Positions 45,860 to 57,994 of a DNA stretch of 64,000 nucleotides are shown here, in pieces. How positions within the stretch are numbered: position 1 is the first letter of the stretch; each line of letters starts with the position of its first letter. The notes beneath the pieces were generated by a model, which was given only the letters and a program-made list of their open reading frames with translations, had not been told where the DNA came from and ran no database searches. The position numbers were made by a program, and so were the translations under genes. Source of the stretch: Anastatus disparis (taxonomy: Eukaryota; Arthropoda; Insecta; Hymenoptera; Eupelmidae); contig JAFFSR010000278.1 of the NCBI GenBank assembly GCA_017163975.1, forward strand, positions 1,054,001 through 1,118,000, in the 5' to 3' direction.

Positions 45860-46216
45860 TTAAATAATAATAAGTTATTTTTTTATTTATTTTTTGTACA
45901 ATATCAATATTTTCATTCATATACAATACATAGAATAAATTATATTATAAATATATAACATGATATAAGATTTATAAAAAAAGTGAGTTTTAGGGCTCCT
46001 GGCAAGGGTTTCCACTAATCAAAAAATCTAACGCACCGTAACGGTACCTCTATAATTCACACAATTAAAATGCATTAATTAAATTAGAAATTATATTTGA
46101 AAATTAAGTAAATTTATAAAATTGAATTGAATACATAAATGCAATTCATTATAATATTAATTAAAGTATGAAATGTAAGGTGGTGTGGAAAGTCGTTACT
46201 CAAGACTATATGTCTT
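45860..46216. other. AT-rich spacer with a shared repeat edge
   Basis: AATGTAAGGTGGTGTGGAAA near 46176 is the inverse of the phrase near 10572. Nothing else is recognised. Confidence 0.4.
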
Positions 46217-48548
46217 CCCATACAGCATGAAAGGGCTTTGAAAGGATTCTGAAAGGATTCATGAAAGGACTACAATCTTTCAGAAATATTTCACTGAAAG
46301 GATTCTGAAATAATTCTATGTCCGAGGTATTATTCTTTTAAAAATAATACATAAAAATATTTCATAAAGAATTCACAAGTCATTTCAAAATCCTTTCAAT
46401 GGAAGAATTCTGTAAGGATCCATGAATTCTTTTGGTAATAATTCGTAAATCTTTTCATACATCTTCCATTGAAAGGATTCTGTAAGAATAATATGAAATA
46501 TTTTTAAAATATTTCATTGTATTATTTCTAAAAGGAATATACCTCGGACATAGAATTATTACAGAATCCTTTTAATAAAAGAATTCTGTAAGGATCCATG
46601 AATTCTTTTGGTAATAATTCTTAAATCTTTTCATACATCTTTCATTGAAAGTATTCTGTAAGAATGATATAAAATATTTTAAAAATATTTCATTGTATTA
46701 TTTATGAAAGAAATATACCTCGGACATAGAATTATTACAGAATCCTTTTAATGAAAGAATTCTGTAAAGATCCATGAATTCTTTTAGTAACAATGCATTA
46801 ATCTTTTCATCTATCTTTAGTTGAGAGACGTGTAAAGTTCTAGAAATTTTATTCTTTCCTGTATTATTTAAGAATCAATTTAGAATTAATACACACACAC
46901 ACGCACACGCACACGCACACACACACACACATAACGGATGTATGATGATATAATTATTCATAGGATTACGAATAGTTTTACAGCGGTTAAAATCGAAGTT
47001 ATCATAACACAGACATCGCACGCATAACAATTTATAGTTTCAATTTAAGATTCTTATTTTCCTTATATATGAAACGGGAAGCACTCTTACCGCTTGCGAG
47101 AGTAAGAGATACCGCCATCAAGCGGATAAATTATAAACTAATCCCGAAAATATTTCTAAATGATTCTGTTATCTTTCACGTTTTCTTTCATAAAGTCCTT
47201 TCAAAGTCAATTCAGTAAGGATTTATGTAATAACTTTTATTCTCGTCATAAGTTATTTCATGAAATATCTCAAAAAGATTTCAAAATTATTTCATGTATG
47301 ATTTCTTGAGACTTTACCAAAATGTTACATGAATTATTTCATAAGAGCTTCATGGAAGAATCTTGAAATTATTCGGTGAAAGAATAACTTAAATTATCTC
47401 AAAAATCTTTCTAAATTATTTTACGACTGAAACCTTCGAAAGATTTCTGAGTTCTTTCTTGTTTCCTTTCGAGTAGTCTTTTCAAAATCCTTTCAGTAAG
47501 GATTCATGTAATAACTTTTATTCTTATCATAAGTTATTTCATGAAATATTTCAAAAAGATTTCAAAATTATTTCATGTAAGATTTCTTGAGACTTTACCA
47601 AAACATTGCATGAATTATTTCATGACAGCTTTTTGAACGAATCTTGAAATGATTTGGTGAAAAAATACCTTAGATCATTCCGAAAATCTTTCTAAATTAT
47701 TTTCTGATTTTAATCGTTGGAAGATTTCTGAGTTCTTTCTTGTTTTCTTTCAAGAAGTCTTTTCAAAGTCCTTTCAGTAAGGATTTATGTTATAACTTTT
47801 ATTCCCATCATAAGTTATTTCATGAAATATTTCAAAAAGATTTCAAAATTATTTCATGTATGATTTCTTGAGACTTTACCAAAATATTACATGAATTATT
47901 TCATAAAAGCTTTTTGGAAGAATTTTGAAATTATTCGGTGAAAGAATAACTTAGATTATTCCAAAAATCTTTCTAAATTATTTTACGACTGAAACCTTTG
48001 AAAGATTTCTGAGTTCTTTCTTGTTTCCTTTCAAGAAGTCTTTTCAAAGTCCTTTCAGTAAGGATTCATGTAGTAACTTTTATTCTTATCATAAGTTATT
48101 TCATGAAATATTTCAAAAAGATTTCAAAATTATTTCATGTAAGATTTCTTAAGACTTTACCAAAATATTGCATGAATCATTTCATGAAAGCTTTTTGAAT
48201 GAATCTTGAAATGATTCGGTGAAAGAATACCTTAGATCATTCCGAGAATCTTTCTAAATTATTTTCTGATTTTAATCGTTGGAAGATTTCTGAGTTCTTT
48301 CTTGTTTCCTTTCAAAAAGTCTTTTCAAAGTCCTTTTAGTAAGGAATCGTGTAATATTTCATGTCTTAACTTTCGTTTCCTTTTTCGTAATATTTTTGTA
48401 AAGACTTTGTAATCTTCCTGTGTATTATTTCATAAATTCTTTTCAAAAGAATATAGTTATCTTTTTAAGTTCTTTTTAAATGCTTTCAACGTATTATTAC
48501 TTGTAATATTTCATGAAATTATTTCAAAATTCTTTCATGCTGTGTGGG
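46217..48548. mobile_element. 2.3 kb TIR element built of tandem repeats
   Basis: The ends are inverted: CCCATACAGCATGAAAG at the left and CTTTCATGCTGTGTGGG at the right, flanked by TGTCTT-like sequence on both sides (possible 6-8 bp duplication). The inside has a ~175 bp unit about three times (46400-46800, with ATTCTGTAAGGATCCATGAA and CCTCGGACATAGAATTATTA) and a ~285 bp unit about four times (47200-48340, with AGGATTCATGTAATAACTTT and TTTCTTGAGACTTTACCAAA). All are dense in the words TTTCATGAA and GAAAGGATT. There is no coding frame. Confidence 0.75.
46888..46932. repeat. (CA)n microsatellite
   Basis: A run of CA with a few CG steps inside the 2.3 kb TIR element. Confidence 0.95.
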
Positions 48549-49680
48549 TTGTCTTTTGTATGAACAATTGAATGTAAAATTATATTTAAAAAAATAGAAT
48601 TAAGAAATAGAATCAGAAAAAAATTGTATTATATAACATAACATCTTTAGTTAATGTATAACATTGTAACAGAGGAAATCGTTCCCTCTCCCCCGTTACT
48701 CTATTCTTAACTCTATAATAAAATCTCTAAATTATTCTTAATTTCTAATGTAATAATTTTCCTTAACTTTACTCTGAATATAACAATAAATAAATTAGCA
48801 ATTAACTCTCTCGGGTGGATTCTAATCGAGTCTTCGCAGGGAACAACGGCGAAACCACTGATGAAAACCAGCAATAAATAATTTATATATTTAGAAAAAC
48901 ACAATGTTAATATAACACTTGAGTACACTGTTCAGTAAACTATAAGATGAGTAATTTTCACTCTCAATTTATTAAAGTAAATTTAACAATTTAATCACCC
49001 GACAATTTCTCGAAATTATGTGGAGTGTAAGAAAATGTGTGTAAAAGACTCTGACTCGACTTAATAAAATTTTTATATAAATTATAATTAATAAAAAATC
49101 AAATAAGAGGTGTGACGTTATTATTAAAATTAACAATGGCGGCAAAACCGACGCTAAACTATGATGACCAAACCGATGACACGCAATGACTCTGAATTTT
49201 CACTTTTATGAAAGAAGTAAGATGAAGGACTTACCGTAATAAAAAAAAGTGTTACTCTCCAATAACAAAAATCTCCTTTGATTTCTCAAGAATAGAAATA
49301 AAAAATCTCTCTCGTATATGTTAGAAAAAATGGCAGCGTAATATCTCTTCTCAATCGAATGAAACCGAACAAAATGGAGTATAGTACTGAAAAAAAACTC
49401 AACGAGTATAACCAAAAATGTAGAAAGATTAACCAAGTGGAGCTATCCAGATCCAATAGAGAAGTGTGTCGATGGAGCGTCTTCTCTCGAGCTCCTTCCT
49501 CCTCATCCCTTCTTTAATCAATTACGTCATGATTATAATAACTGTTGATTGGTTACTAATCCTTTCCGTAATTGTTATTTGTCAATTACTAAGAATGTTG
49601 ACTTGTAACCAATCAACACCTTACATTTTGGCGGCTTCTTTGACGTTGGCGCCCTCTATTCCTCGCGCGCTTTATTAAAA
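48549..49680. other. Low-repeat stretch, possibly an LTR or host promoter region
   Basis: On the minus strand the segment 49619 to about 48666 starts TGTTGATTGG and ends CCTCTGTTACA, with a splice-donor-like CGGTAAGT near 49230. A solo LTR is possible, but no partner copy or matching flank duplication is visible. CpG-rich TTGGCGCCCTCTATTCC lies near 49648. No frame is convincing. Confidence 0.25.
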
Positions 49681-50438
49681 TTCACATTTAGAATGCTCCA
49701 TACACTCTACTTTTACTCTTCTCTATACTAATTTCATTGCTATCTCTCTCTAGCGCTCAATTCTCTATCTTCCTTCCCTCTCGCTCTCGACTTAACGTAT
49801 TTTCATATGCTATACTCATGCTAATACGTTTCCTCTCTATACATCTTCACATTTATACACCCATAGCCATATGATAGTTTATATATGAACCTTATGCACG
49901 GACTACAGCTGGCCTCCCTTTTTCTCTAATCCTATACTCTCCCTACTCCTGACTCAATTTCCTTTCTCTTTCTTTCTACCGTTGCCTCTTTCTATCGATT
50001 CCGTCATCGATTGTGGATTTCCGTCGTAACTCGGTAACTTTTATCTGTACCGACGCTTTCGCTGTTCTCTAGCACGTGTTTCTAATGTTCCGCGCCGTTT
50101 CCCGGTTTCGCTGGTCATTGTGTACCTTCAGTATAAGTGTGTGATGTGTACCTATACTACGGGTGTTTGTGTGTGTGTATGTGTAAGTATCTACCAGTCA
50201 GTGCCGCGGCGCGTACGTCGTCGAATATGACGAGATGCACGAGCACTGACAGGTCATACTTCTCAATAAAGTGTTTGATTCTTAAATATATTCTGTGCAC
50301 TAGTGCTGAAGAGTTGCAGTTTTCTTTGTGGCTAAACTCCTAGTGCCTCATAGAAAACCGATAATGACTGTGTTTTTCCATCACCACGTGTTTCATCTTT
50401 TAGGTTAGGTTGCCCTGTATCTCTGTCTCTCTCTACCG
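49681..50438 (+). promoter_or_regulatory. Possible host promoter and first noncoding exon
   Basis: The composition shifts to CT-rich and then to CpG-containing sequence (CAGTGCCGCGGCGCGTACGT near 50199). It ends in a near-consensus donor ACCG|GTAAGT at 50438/50439. Several initiator-like TCAGT sites precede it. No downstream exon can be matched, so this is inference from composition and the donor only. Confidence 0.3.
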
Positions 50439-51050
50439 GTAAGTCACCTGTTCATTTAACTCGCGTGCTATTCAAAACAAAACAATAAAAAATAAAAGTG
50501 ATTACTGTCAATTATTTAATTAATAATCAGTTTCGTGAATGCATCTCGGCTCAAGTCTTTCTCTCTTGTTCTCTCAAATAGATTCTTCATTGAGATGCAA
50601 TAAATGCATCACGAATTCCCCGCTCCATGACCGGAACACTTTACAAGTAGGTCGTCCATCTTATTAAAACACAAAAAAATTTAAGACTCCACTCTATTAA
50701 ATTAGACTATTTGCTTTTAAAACAAATCAAAAAAGAAAAGTCACGTCAACAAATTGCACTCACATAAACCGTTGATATCTCTTATAGTCCATTTATAATA
50801 AACCTAACCTTAATGATTACTGATACTCTTTATTACCTCATTCTAATCTCACTCTACTCATTTTTTCATACACATACAAGTAAATTGCTAAATGGGTGGT
50901 AAATAAAGATTTTAGGAATTATAAAAAAAAATTTTTTTTTAATTTCAAGCAACTTACTGGATATCTATGGAATCTCTTAACTCGATTCATCATCTCTCGA
51001 TGCTACTCTTCTCTCGATGTTTCTCTTTTCTCAAACTCTCTTTTCTTTCG
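50439..51050. other. Sequence beyond the candidate first exon
   Basis: A small inverted pair (GTGAATGCATCTC near 50535 / GAGATGCAATAAATGCATCAC near 50592) is seen. Otherwise it is ordinary AT-rich sequence, intron-like if the exon call is right. Confidence 0.3.
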
Positions 51051-51555
51051 ATGTTTTTAGGGACCCATTAATGGCGTCGCTCTCATGAGCGCTCCTGAAA
51101 AAACTAGGAGTTTCCATTTTCAGCAGGGCTTCCTGAAGGTTTTGGCGAAAGGATGTATACTAAGCTACAGAATCCATTTCATAGGACCAAACTCGGAATA
51201 ATACCATTATTTGTCACTAATTTGTTGTTCTATTCCGGATTCTGTAGCTCCAGCCGTTTCCGAGAAACAATGGCTACTCTAGCTTAATATTAAGCTATAG
51301 AATCTACTACAGTAACTCAGGAATGGCTAGAGCTAGCAACTTCATTCTGGTTGCATAATTTGTCGCTTTTTTGTTGCTCTGAAATAGGATAGTTCGTAGG
51401 TCCCAAAACCTGACCCAGATCCAGATATGGCTATTGGGCCTGAGTGAAAATAGGAACCTTTTTTCTCAATGTATCTAATAAGTCATGCGATGTTTGATGA
51501 ATTGTTGCTAATTTGTCGCTGACATTTGATCCTACACTGGATTTTGTCGATCATA
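51050..51555 (+). repeat. ~300 bp repeat, forward copy
   Basis: The part 51190-51500 carries GCCGTTTCCGAGAAACAATGG, AATTTGTCGCTTTTTTGTTG and ACCTGACCCAGATCCAGATA. These are the reverse complement of the tandem copies at 60535-61130. Confidence 0.7.
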
Positions 51556-52647
51556 TCGTTACGTAATGTACTATTTTCACACATCGTGCGGGAAGTTTGA
51601 TTTCTCACACGATATCCCGTACGGAAAATGCCCTATTCTCGCACGAAAAAAAGCGTGCGGAAAAAAATTTCCACACGAAAAAAAGCGTGCGGGAAAAAAA
51701 ATTCCCGCACGCTGTATTAAATATAATATTACAATAAATAAAATAAATTTGTTGAATGTTTAATATTATAAAAACGAGGATCTAAAGTTTTCACGTGAGC
51801 ATTGTAAGTAAGAAAATTATTCAAACAAAGAAAAGAATATAGAAGAGTGGAGTTAAAATTTTAACAAAGAAGGATACTATTTATAAGATGTTTAATATCA
51901 TAAAAACGAAAATCTAAAATTTTCACATATGCATTGTAAATGAGAAAATTATTTAAACAAAGAAAAAAATATAGAAGAGTAAAGTTAAAATTTTAACAAA
52001 GAAAATTACCATTTATTAGATGATTAATATTATAAAAACGAAAATATAAAATTTTCGCATATGCATTGTAAGTGAGGAAATTATTTAAACAAAGAAAGAA
52101 ATATAAAAGAGTGGGGCTACAATTTTAACAAAGAAAAAAAAATATTACACTGACTTTAAACAATCGTAATAATATTAAAATTAATTTTAATATAAATTCT
52201 AAAATTTAAATAAGTAAAAAAATTATCTAACTAAATGATGTTTTGGTTAAATATGTAATTTATTGATTCATTTGAATTTTTATAGAAATACCTTCATTTC
52301 TTTTTTTAAACAAATAATGTACTTTAATTTACGTTTTCTTTCAATAAATAAAAAGATTACAATATTATATTTGTTTCTATTATTACATCTTCGATTCCCT
52401 TATACACATTCAATTTTTTTTGTAATATGAATATTAATTGAAAAGGATATAATCATTCTTTTTTTTTTATTACTAATTTGTAAAATACAATCATGTATTA
52501 TGTAAAAGACCAATCGAACTTCCCAGACCTTGTGTGGAAAAATAATATACGTAACACGTGCGGGAAATAAGTCCCTCGCTTTGCTCGGGCGACAAAATTT
52601 CCGTGCGGGAATCACCCACTTCCCGCACTAGTTACGTAATGTACTAT
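51556..52647. mobile_element. Unclassified element with CGTGCGGGAA motifs
   Basis: TTACGTAATGTACTATT occurs in direct orientation at both edges (about 51559 and 52630), while GTGCGGGAAGT and ACTTCCCGCAC are inverted just inside. The left end has several CGTGCGGGAA hairpin words. The middle has three ~120 bp repeats (AATATCATAAAAACGAAAAT, with AACAAAGAAAA). Near the right end is CCCTCGCTTTGCTCGGGCGA. It interrupts the GTYGCTC repeat region. Confidence 0.6.
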
Positions 52648-54640
52648 TATGCAAATTTTTTGAATTGTAATAAATTAGAAAGTTGGTCGCTCTCGATATT
52701 TAACACTAATAAGACTTTGAGTGCAATTAAAAGATGTTGACCTTACTAAGTCTTTAAGAATTTTGTCGCTCTAGTAATTATTAAATCTGCACATTCTAAA
52801 TATTTTTGTAGATCAGTTTTTGAATTTAGATGCGTCTGGGAATTTGTTGCTCGTGATTTTTGTATAAATAATAACTTTAAACGCAATAAAAATATTATTC
52901 TGATACAAAAGAAGCTTCAAGGATTTGGTCGCTCTAAAAATCCGTAGTTCCTAGCGCGCTAAAATTATTTTTATGCAAATTTTTGTTATTGTAATGGATC
53001 CAGCAATTTGTTGCTCTTAAGATTGTTAACAATCAATACTTGAAACACAATCGAAAGATGTTTTTGATGCTACAGTAGCTACAAATATTTTGTTGCTCCA
53101 AAAATATTTGAATCGAAGCACATAGAAAATGTTTTTATGCAAGTTTTTTGAATTGAAATAAATTAGAGAGTCGGTCGTTCTTGATATTTGAAGCTTCTAA
53201 GACTTCAGATGCAATTAAAAGATGTTGCTAATCTTATTATGACCTTAAGAATTTTGTTGCTCTAGTAATTCTTCAATCGGCTCACTCTAAATATTTTATT
53301 ATATCAGTTTTTTAATTTAAATACGTCTGGGAATTAGTCGCTCATGATATTTGAATGAACTATAACCCTAAACGCAATAAAAATATTATTCTGATACAAA
53401 AGAAGCTTCAACAATTTTTTCGCTCTTAAAATCAATAGTTCCTAGCACAACAAAATGATTTTTATGCAAATTTTTCTGATTGTTATGCGTCTGGAAATTT
53501 GTTGCTCTTGAGAATCTTAACCATTAATATTTTAAACACAATAAAAATATGTTTCTGATATAACAATAGCTACAAATAGTTTGTGGCTCCAAAAATCTTC
53601 AAATCCAAACACACAGGTAATGTTTTATGTCAGTTTTTTTAATTGAAATGAATTAGAGAGTTGGTCGCTCTTGATATTTGAAGCCTCTAAGACTTCAGAT
53701 GCAATCAAAAGATGTTTCTGATCTTATTATGACTTTAAGAATTTTGTTGCTCTATAAATTCTTCAATCGGCACACTCTTCATATTTTTTTATATTAGTTT
53801 TTTAATTTAGATACGTCTGGCAATTTGTCGCTCATGATATTTGTATGAATAATAACTTCAATCGCAATAAAAATATTATTCTCATACAAAAGAAGCTTCA
53901 AGGATTTTGTCGCTCTAAAAATCCATAATACTTAGCAGGCTAAAATGATTTTTATGCAAATTCTTGTTATTGTAATGCATCTAGAAATTTGTCGCTTTTG
54001 AGATTGTTAACAACCAATACTTGAAACACAATCGAAAGATGTTTTTCATTCTACAGTAGCTGCAAATGATTTGTTGCTCCAAAAATATTTGAATCGAAGC
54101 ACATAGGAAATGTTTTTATGCCAGTTTTTGAATAGATATGAATTAGAGAGTTGGTCGCTCTCAATATTTAACTCTAATAAGACTTTAAGTGCAATTAAAA
54201 GATATTTCTAACCTTACTAAGTCTTTAAGAATTTTGTCGCTCTAGTAATTTTTGAATCTGCACATTCTAAATATTTTTGTAGATCAGTTTTTGAATTTAG
54301 ATGCATCTGGGAATTTGTTGCTCCTGATATTTTCACAAATTCAAACTTTGAACGTAATAAAAAGATGATTTTGATGCAACTTTTTATATTTCTAATGCAT
54401 TTGGGAATTTTTCGCTCTAGAGATTCTTCATCATCAATACTTCATACTCAATTTTAAAATGCTTCTAATACTACAGTAGCTACAGTAAACTTGTTGCTTC
54501 AAAAATCTTTAAATCCAAGCATATAGAAAACGTTTTTATGCTTGTTGTTTTAATTAAAATGCATGTGGAAATTATTCGCTCTTTATAATGAAAACAATGA
54601 AGACTCTAAGTGCAGTTAAGAAATGTTTGTGACCTTACTA
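52648..54640 (+). repeat. Higher-order tandem array, ~487 bp unit
   Basis: Four units start near 52660, 53145, 53634 and 54124, each with the line AATTAGAGAGTTGGTCGCTC or a variant. Within a unit four sub-repeats of about 120 bp each carry TTTGTYGCTC. Markers at fixed places include GATACAAAAGAAGCTTCAA and CTACAGTAGCTACAAAT. No coding frame is present. Confidence 0.85.
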
Positions 54641-55020
54641 CGAAAGGTATTACGGAAGTATCAGTTTTACTATATACTTTCATGTAGCAGAGGGATCGTA
54701 ACATAGTTGATTTCGATCCACATGTTATTATCGCATAAAGATACCTACAATATCGATGAAAGTCGTTATATAAATAATTCATGCCTGTAAATAGCAGTGC
54801 GACTATGGCACAGTTTCTAGAGTTCGTGCCCAGAGATCTCGAAGAACAAGGTTCGCACTCAGTGTCCGCTTACTTTTCAATTTTAAAAGTGTTATATCTT
54901 AAGATAAATAATTAAAAAGAATTTTAAAAATGCAATTTATAAGTTTTTTCGAAATCTGTAAGTATTTTATCATACTGAAATGCATTTTCATATTATTGAT
55001 AAACATTTGCGAATACTTTG
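54641..55020. other. Spacer at the strand switch of the array
   Basis: It includes a tRNA-like stretch at 54794-54870 (TGGCACAGTTTCTAGAG as A box, GGTTCGCACTC as B box). The pairing is poor, so I call it only tRNA-like. Confidence 0.3.
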
Positions 55021-55325
55021 AAACGACGAATTCCTTGCAGCTATTGTAGTATCAGGAACATCTTTATTTTGTGTTTAAAGAACTGATGTTTAAGAATCCT
55101 AAGAGCAACAAATTCCTAGATGCATCACAATTATAAAAATTAGCATAAAAATCATTTTGGCGTGCTAGGATCCATGAATTTTTTGAGTGTCAAAATTCTT
55201 GAAGATTCTGTAGTTTTGAAATCATCTTTTTATTGCGCTCAAAGTCTTAACGGGTTCAAATATCATGAGCGACAAATTGGGTCTTTGCATTAAAAATTTT
55301 TTTGAATCCATTATATCCGTCATTT
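55020..55325 (-). repeat. Array unit in inverted orientation
   Basis: GAGCAACAAATTCCTAGATG and GAGCGACAAATTGGG are the inverse of the array motif. The array therefore switches strand between 54640 and 55020. A further inverted fragment (CATCTTTTAATTGCACTTGA) lies at 55726. Confidence 0.7.
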
Positions 55326-55790
55326 ACACAAAGAAAAAATAAAGTACACGTAGTATTTCTTCTATCATAAAAATGAAAACTCAAAGAGATAGAGGCAGTT
55401 AAAATTGTGTAATGTCACGGTTGTTTTAGCAATCGTGACGTCATGTACATTGGCTCTATATATATATACATATATATATATATCAAAATTTTATCAATTT
55501 CTACAGGCTATAACTTTTGCAATTAATCATATTCTAAAAAACAAAAATATCCGGGTCTCTTATTTTTTTTGTATTCTACCTGTTGGATATAATGCATTTT
55601 TTCATGCAAGGAACCAATTCCCAAAGGCATCTGAATTCGAAAAATTACTTAAAAAAATATTTAAAATGTGCAAATTAAAGGATTACTAGAGCGGTAAAAT
55701 TCTCAAAGCCTCAGTAAGATAACAAACATCTTTTAATTGCACTTGAGGACACAACGACGTGGACGTAGAAGGAATCTGTTCCCTTTGGAA
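55326..55790. other. AT-rich stretch, no supported gene
   Basis: A (TA)n patch lies near 55458-55482. A 94-residue frame at 55405-55689 lacks recognisable features. Confidence 0.35.
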
Positions 55791-55948
55791 TGCTTTTTTA
55801 CAGTGAGTTCTTCTTGCCTCTCACTCCAGGGTGCGTTTTTACAGTGAATTCCCCTTGCTTCTCACTCTGGGATGCTTTTTAATAGTAAGTTTCCCTGGCC
55901 TCTTACTCCGGGGTGCTTTTTTACAATGAGTTCCCCTTGCCTCTCACG
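55791..55948. repeat. Minisatellite, 41 bp unit, four copies
   Basis: TGCTTTTTTACAGTGAGTTC or variants start at 55791, 55832, 55873 and 55914, each followed by a CTTGCCTCTCACTCC-like block. Confidence 0.9.
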
Positions 55949-55957
55949 TGAATGAAT

Positions 55958-56790
55958 TTACAACAGATATTTAAATCGTTCGTCATTTGCTTCCTGACAG
56001 TAGCCAATCCTATCGTAAAATGATTTAATTGCATCTTGGATCATCTGTTGTGAAATGGCATTCATTTCTAGAAATATTCTACGTTTTAATTCTTCAACGT
56101 TTTCTGGATTATTTCTGTGTACCCGATCTTTTAAATACCCCCACAAAAAATAGTCCAGAGGTGTTAAGTCTGAAAATCTTGGAGCCCACTCTACTGTACC
56201 TCTTCTACCAATCCATCTTTCAAAAAATATCTTATTCAGGTATTGTCTGACATTGACACTGTAATGAGCTGGAGCGCCATCTTGTTGAAACCATGAATTT
56301 TCAAAATCATCTCCTCTTAAGGCCTGGATAGCTGGAACAATCTGATCACACGTTCAATTTTTGAGGATATTGTGTGTGACTTTCTCTTATCCAATGAGGA
56401 TTTATATTAGACCAATATCCAAAGTTATGACGATTGACTTTGCCATTTAATTGAAATGTCGCTTCATCTGAAAAAACAATATTTAGTAAAAATATTGGAT
56501 TTTCAGTTATCATTTCAAAGCTACTGATCGAAATGATTCATGTGGATTTTCCACAAAAGACAGTGAAACATCCAAAGATTTTCCTTCATTTGTTGCTCAT
56601 GGTCTTCCAGTAACAGCACGATTTTTAATAGACCCCGTTTCTTTAAAACGTCTTAAGACCTTTGAAACTGTGGATTTAGACAAAGGAGTGTCGCCTTCGC
56701 CATTCCGAAATGTTGCAATAAAGAGATTAACAACATTAGAATACGACCTTTGCATATCACCCTAACCCCTCATCATTAGAAGAGATATTC
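55958..56790 (-). pseudogene. Mariner-type transposase pseudogene, DD41D spacing
   Basis: On the minus strand the order is a helix-turn-helix remnant (STVSKVLRRFKETGSIKNRA near 56690-56630), then FSDEATFQLNGKVNRHNFGY with the first catalytic Asp near 56475, then HTQYPQKLNV. About 35 codons are missing here, with a stop. The frame 56350-55958 follows: WFQQDGAPAHYSVN with the second Asp, WIGRRGTVEWAPRFSDLTPL, then DYFLWGYLKDRV with the third. I count 41 residues between the second and third Asp, which places it in the DD41D branch of the Tc1/mariner superfamily. The stops in the N-terminal half and the internal deletion mean it is dead. A mariner-like right end (CACCCTGTA near 58030-58038) may belong to it. 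Confidence 0.8.
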
Positions 56791-57705
56791 GCTCTCTTTC
56801 AAACAAACGAAATATTTTGAAAAGTTTTGAAAAAAAAATGTAATGTAGCTATTGTAACTAACAAAGCTAGAAAAGGAAGAATTAAGAAATATTTGACGAA
56901 TTTCTCGAATTAGGTCATTCACAAAACACTATTTGTTCTTTTTTATTGGCAAGTAATATTTTATTTCTAGAGTCTGTTTAATAACGAAACTATGACAACA
57001 AAAAAATATGGTTTCAACTTACAATTAGTACAAATCAAGAGCAAATAAAATTTTAAAATCTAAATGATAAAAATTTTTTATTTAAAAATACATTTGTACA
57101 AAAACTTATATTTTATTTCAAAATTTACATTTCTTTCAGATATCTTTCAAATAATTTCCAATTTTTAATAAACAATTAGCTTTACAGCCCATGAAAGAGG
57201 AAAAAACGTGATTTTTAAGAGTTGCCCCCTTTGTTAAAAAAATTTTTTTTTTTTCAAAAATAAAATAAATTAATGACAGATCTTCAAATTGCTTTTTATT
57301 TGTTTCGGAATAAAAATTAACCTTGTTTTTGTATTTTTGAAAATACCTTTTCTAAATTTTTTAAGATTAGTAGGCCAGGAGAACTACCCCAAAAATAGTT
57401 GTTTGAAATAACCCCCTTGAATTTGAAATAACCTTGAATAGAAAGTTAAAGGTCAAATCCAAGGTCACCATCGAATTTCTTGTTCAAAGTTGCCTAGTGC
57501 ATGCCTTTTGTTTGTTTTGTTTTACCACTAAACTAGAGAGATTTTTAAGAAGTCATACTTTGACCTCTATTTGACCTCTAGAGATTACGTTAGCCTCATA
57601 CCTAAACAGATATCCGAACGTAAAATTTTCCGCTTACGGTATAAAAAGTAGAGGTTGACATTTAAAAAAATGAGGTTGACCTTAAAATAACCTTGGAAAT
57701 GAGAT
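56791..57705. other. Tail of the mariner region with a duplicated segment
   Basis: A block containing AAGGTCAAATCCAAGGTCAC occurs at about 57450-57535 and again at 57911-57990, with TTTGTTTGTTTTGTTTTAC in the first. GGTGTGATTT starts the next MITE. No frame is supported. Confidence 0.4.
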
Positions 57706-57912
57706 TTAAGGTGGTGTGATTTAAAACAATAATTACCGACATTGCAGTTTTTTGAATTTTTAATCTTTATTTAAAACTTTTTTGAAATATCTCTATATTA
57801 TGTTCTTTATTAATTAAAATAAGAGGTAATAATATAGAGATATTTTTAAAAAATTTGGATTAAGAATGAAAATTTTGGAAAACAGCAATGTCGGTATTCT
57901 ACATCCCCTTAA
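57706..57912. mobile_element. TTAA-flanked hairpin MITE, family F
   Basis: TTAAGGTGGTGTGAT at the left and TACATCCCCTTAA at the right. The arms share ACCGACATTGC / GCAATGTCGGT and AATATCTCTATATTA / TAATATAGAGATATT. TTAA is on both edges. Confidence 0.75.
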
Positions 57913-57994
57913 GGTCAAATCCAAGGTCACTATCGAATTCCTTGTTCAAAATTACTTAGGGTATGCCCTTTATTTGTTTTGTTTTACTATAAAA

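Noticed and set aside
48666..49619. Solo LTR on the minus strand
   Set aside because: It has TG...CA-like ends but no matching flank duplication and no partner copy in the window, so it is mentioned only as a possibility.
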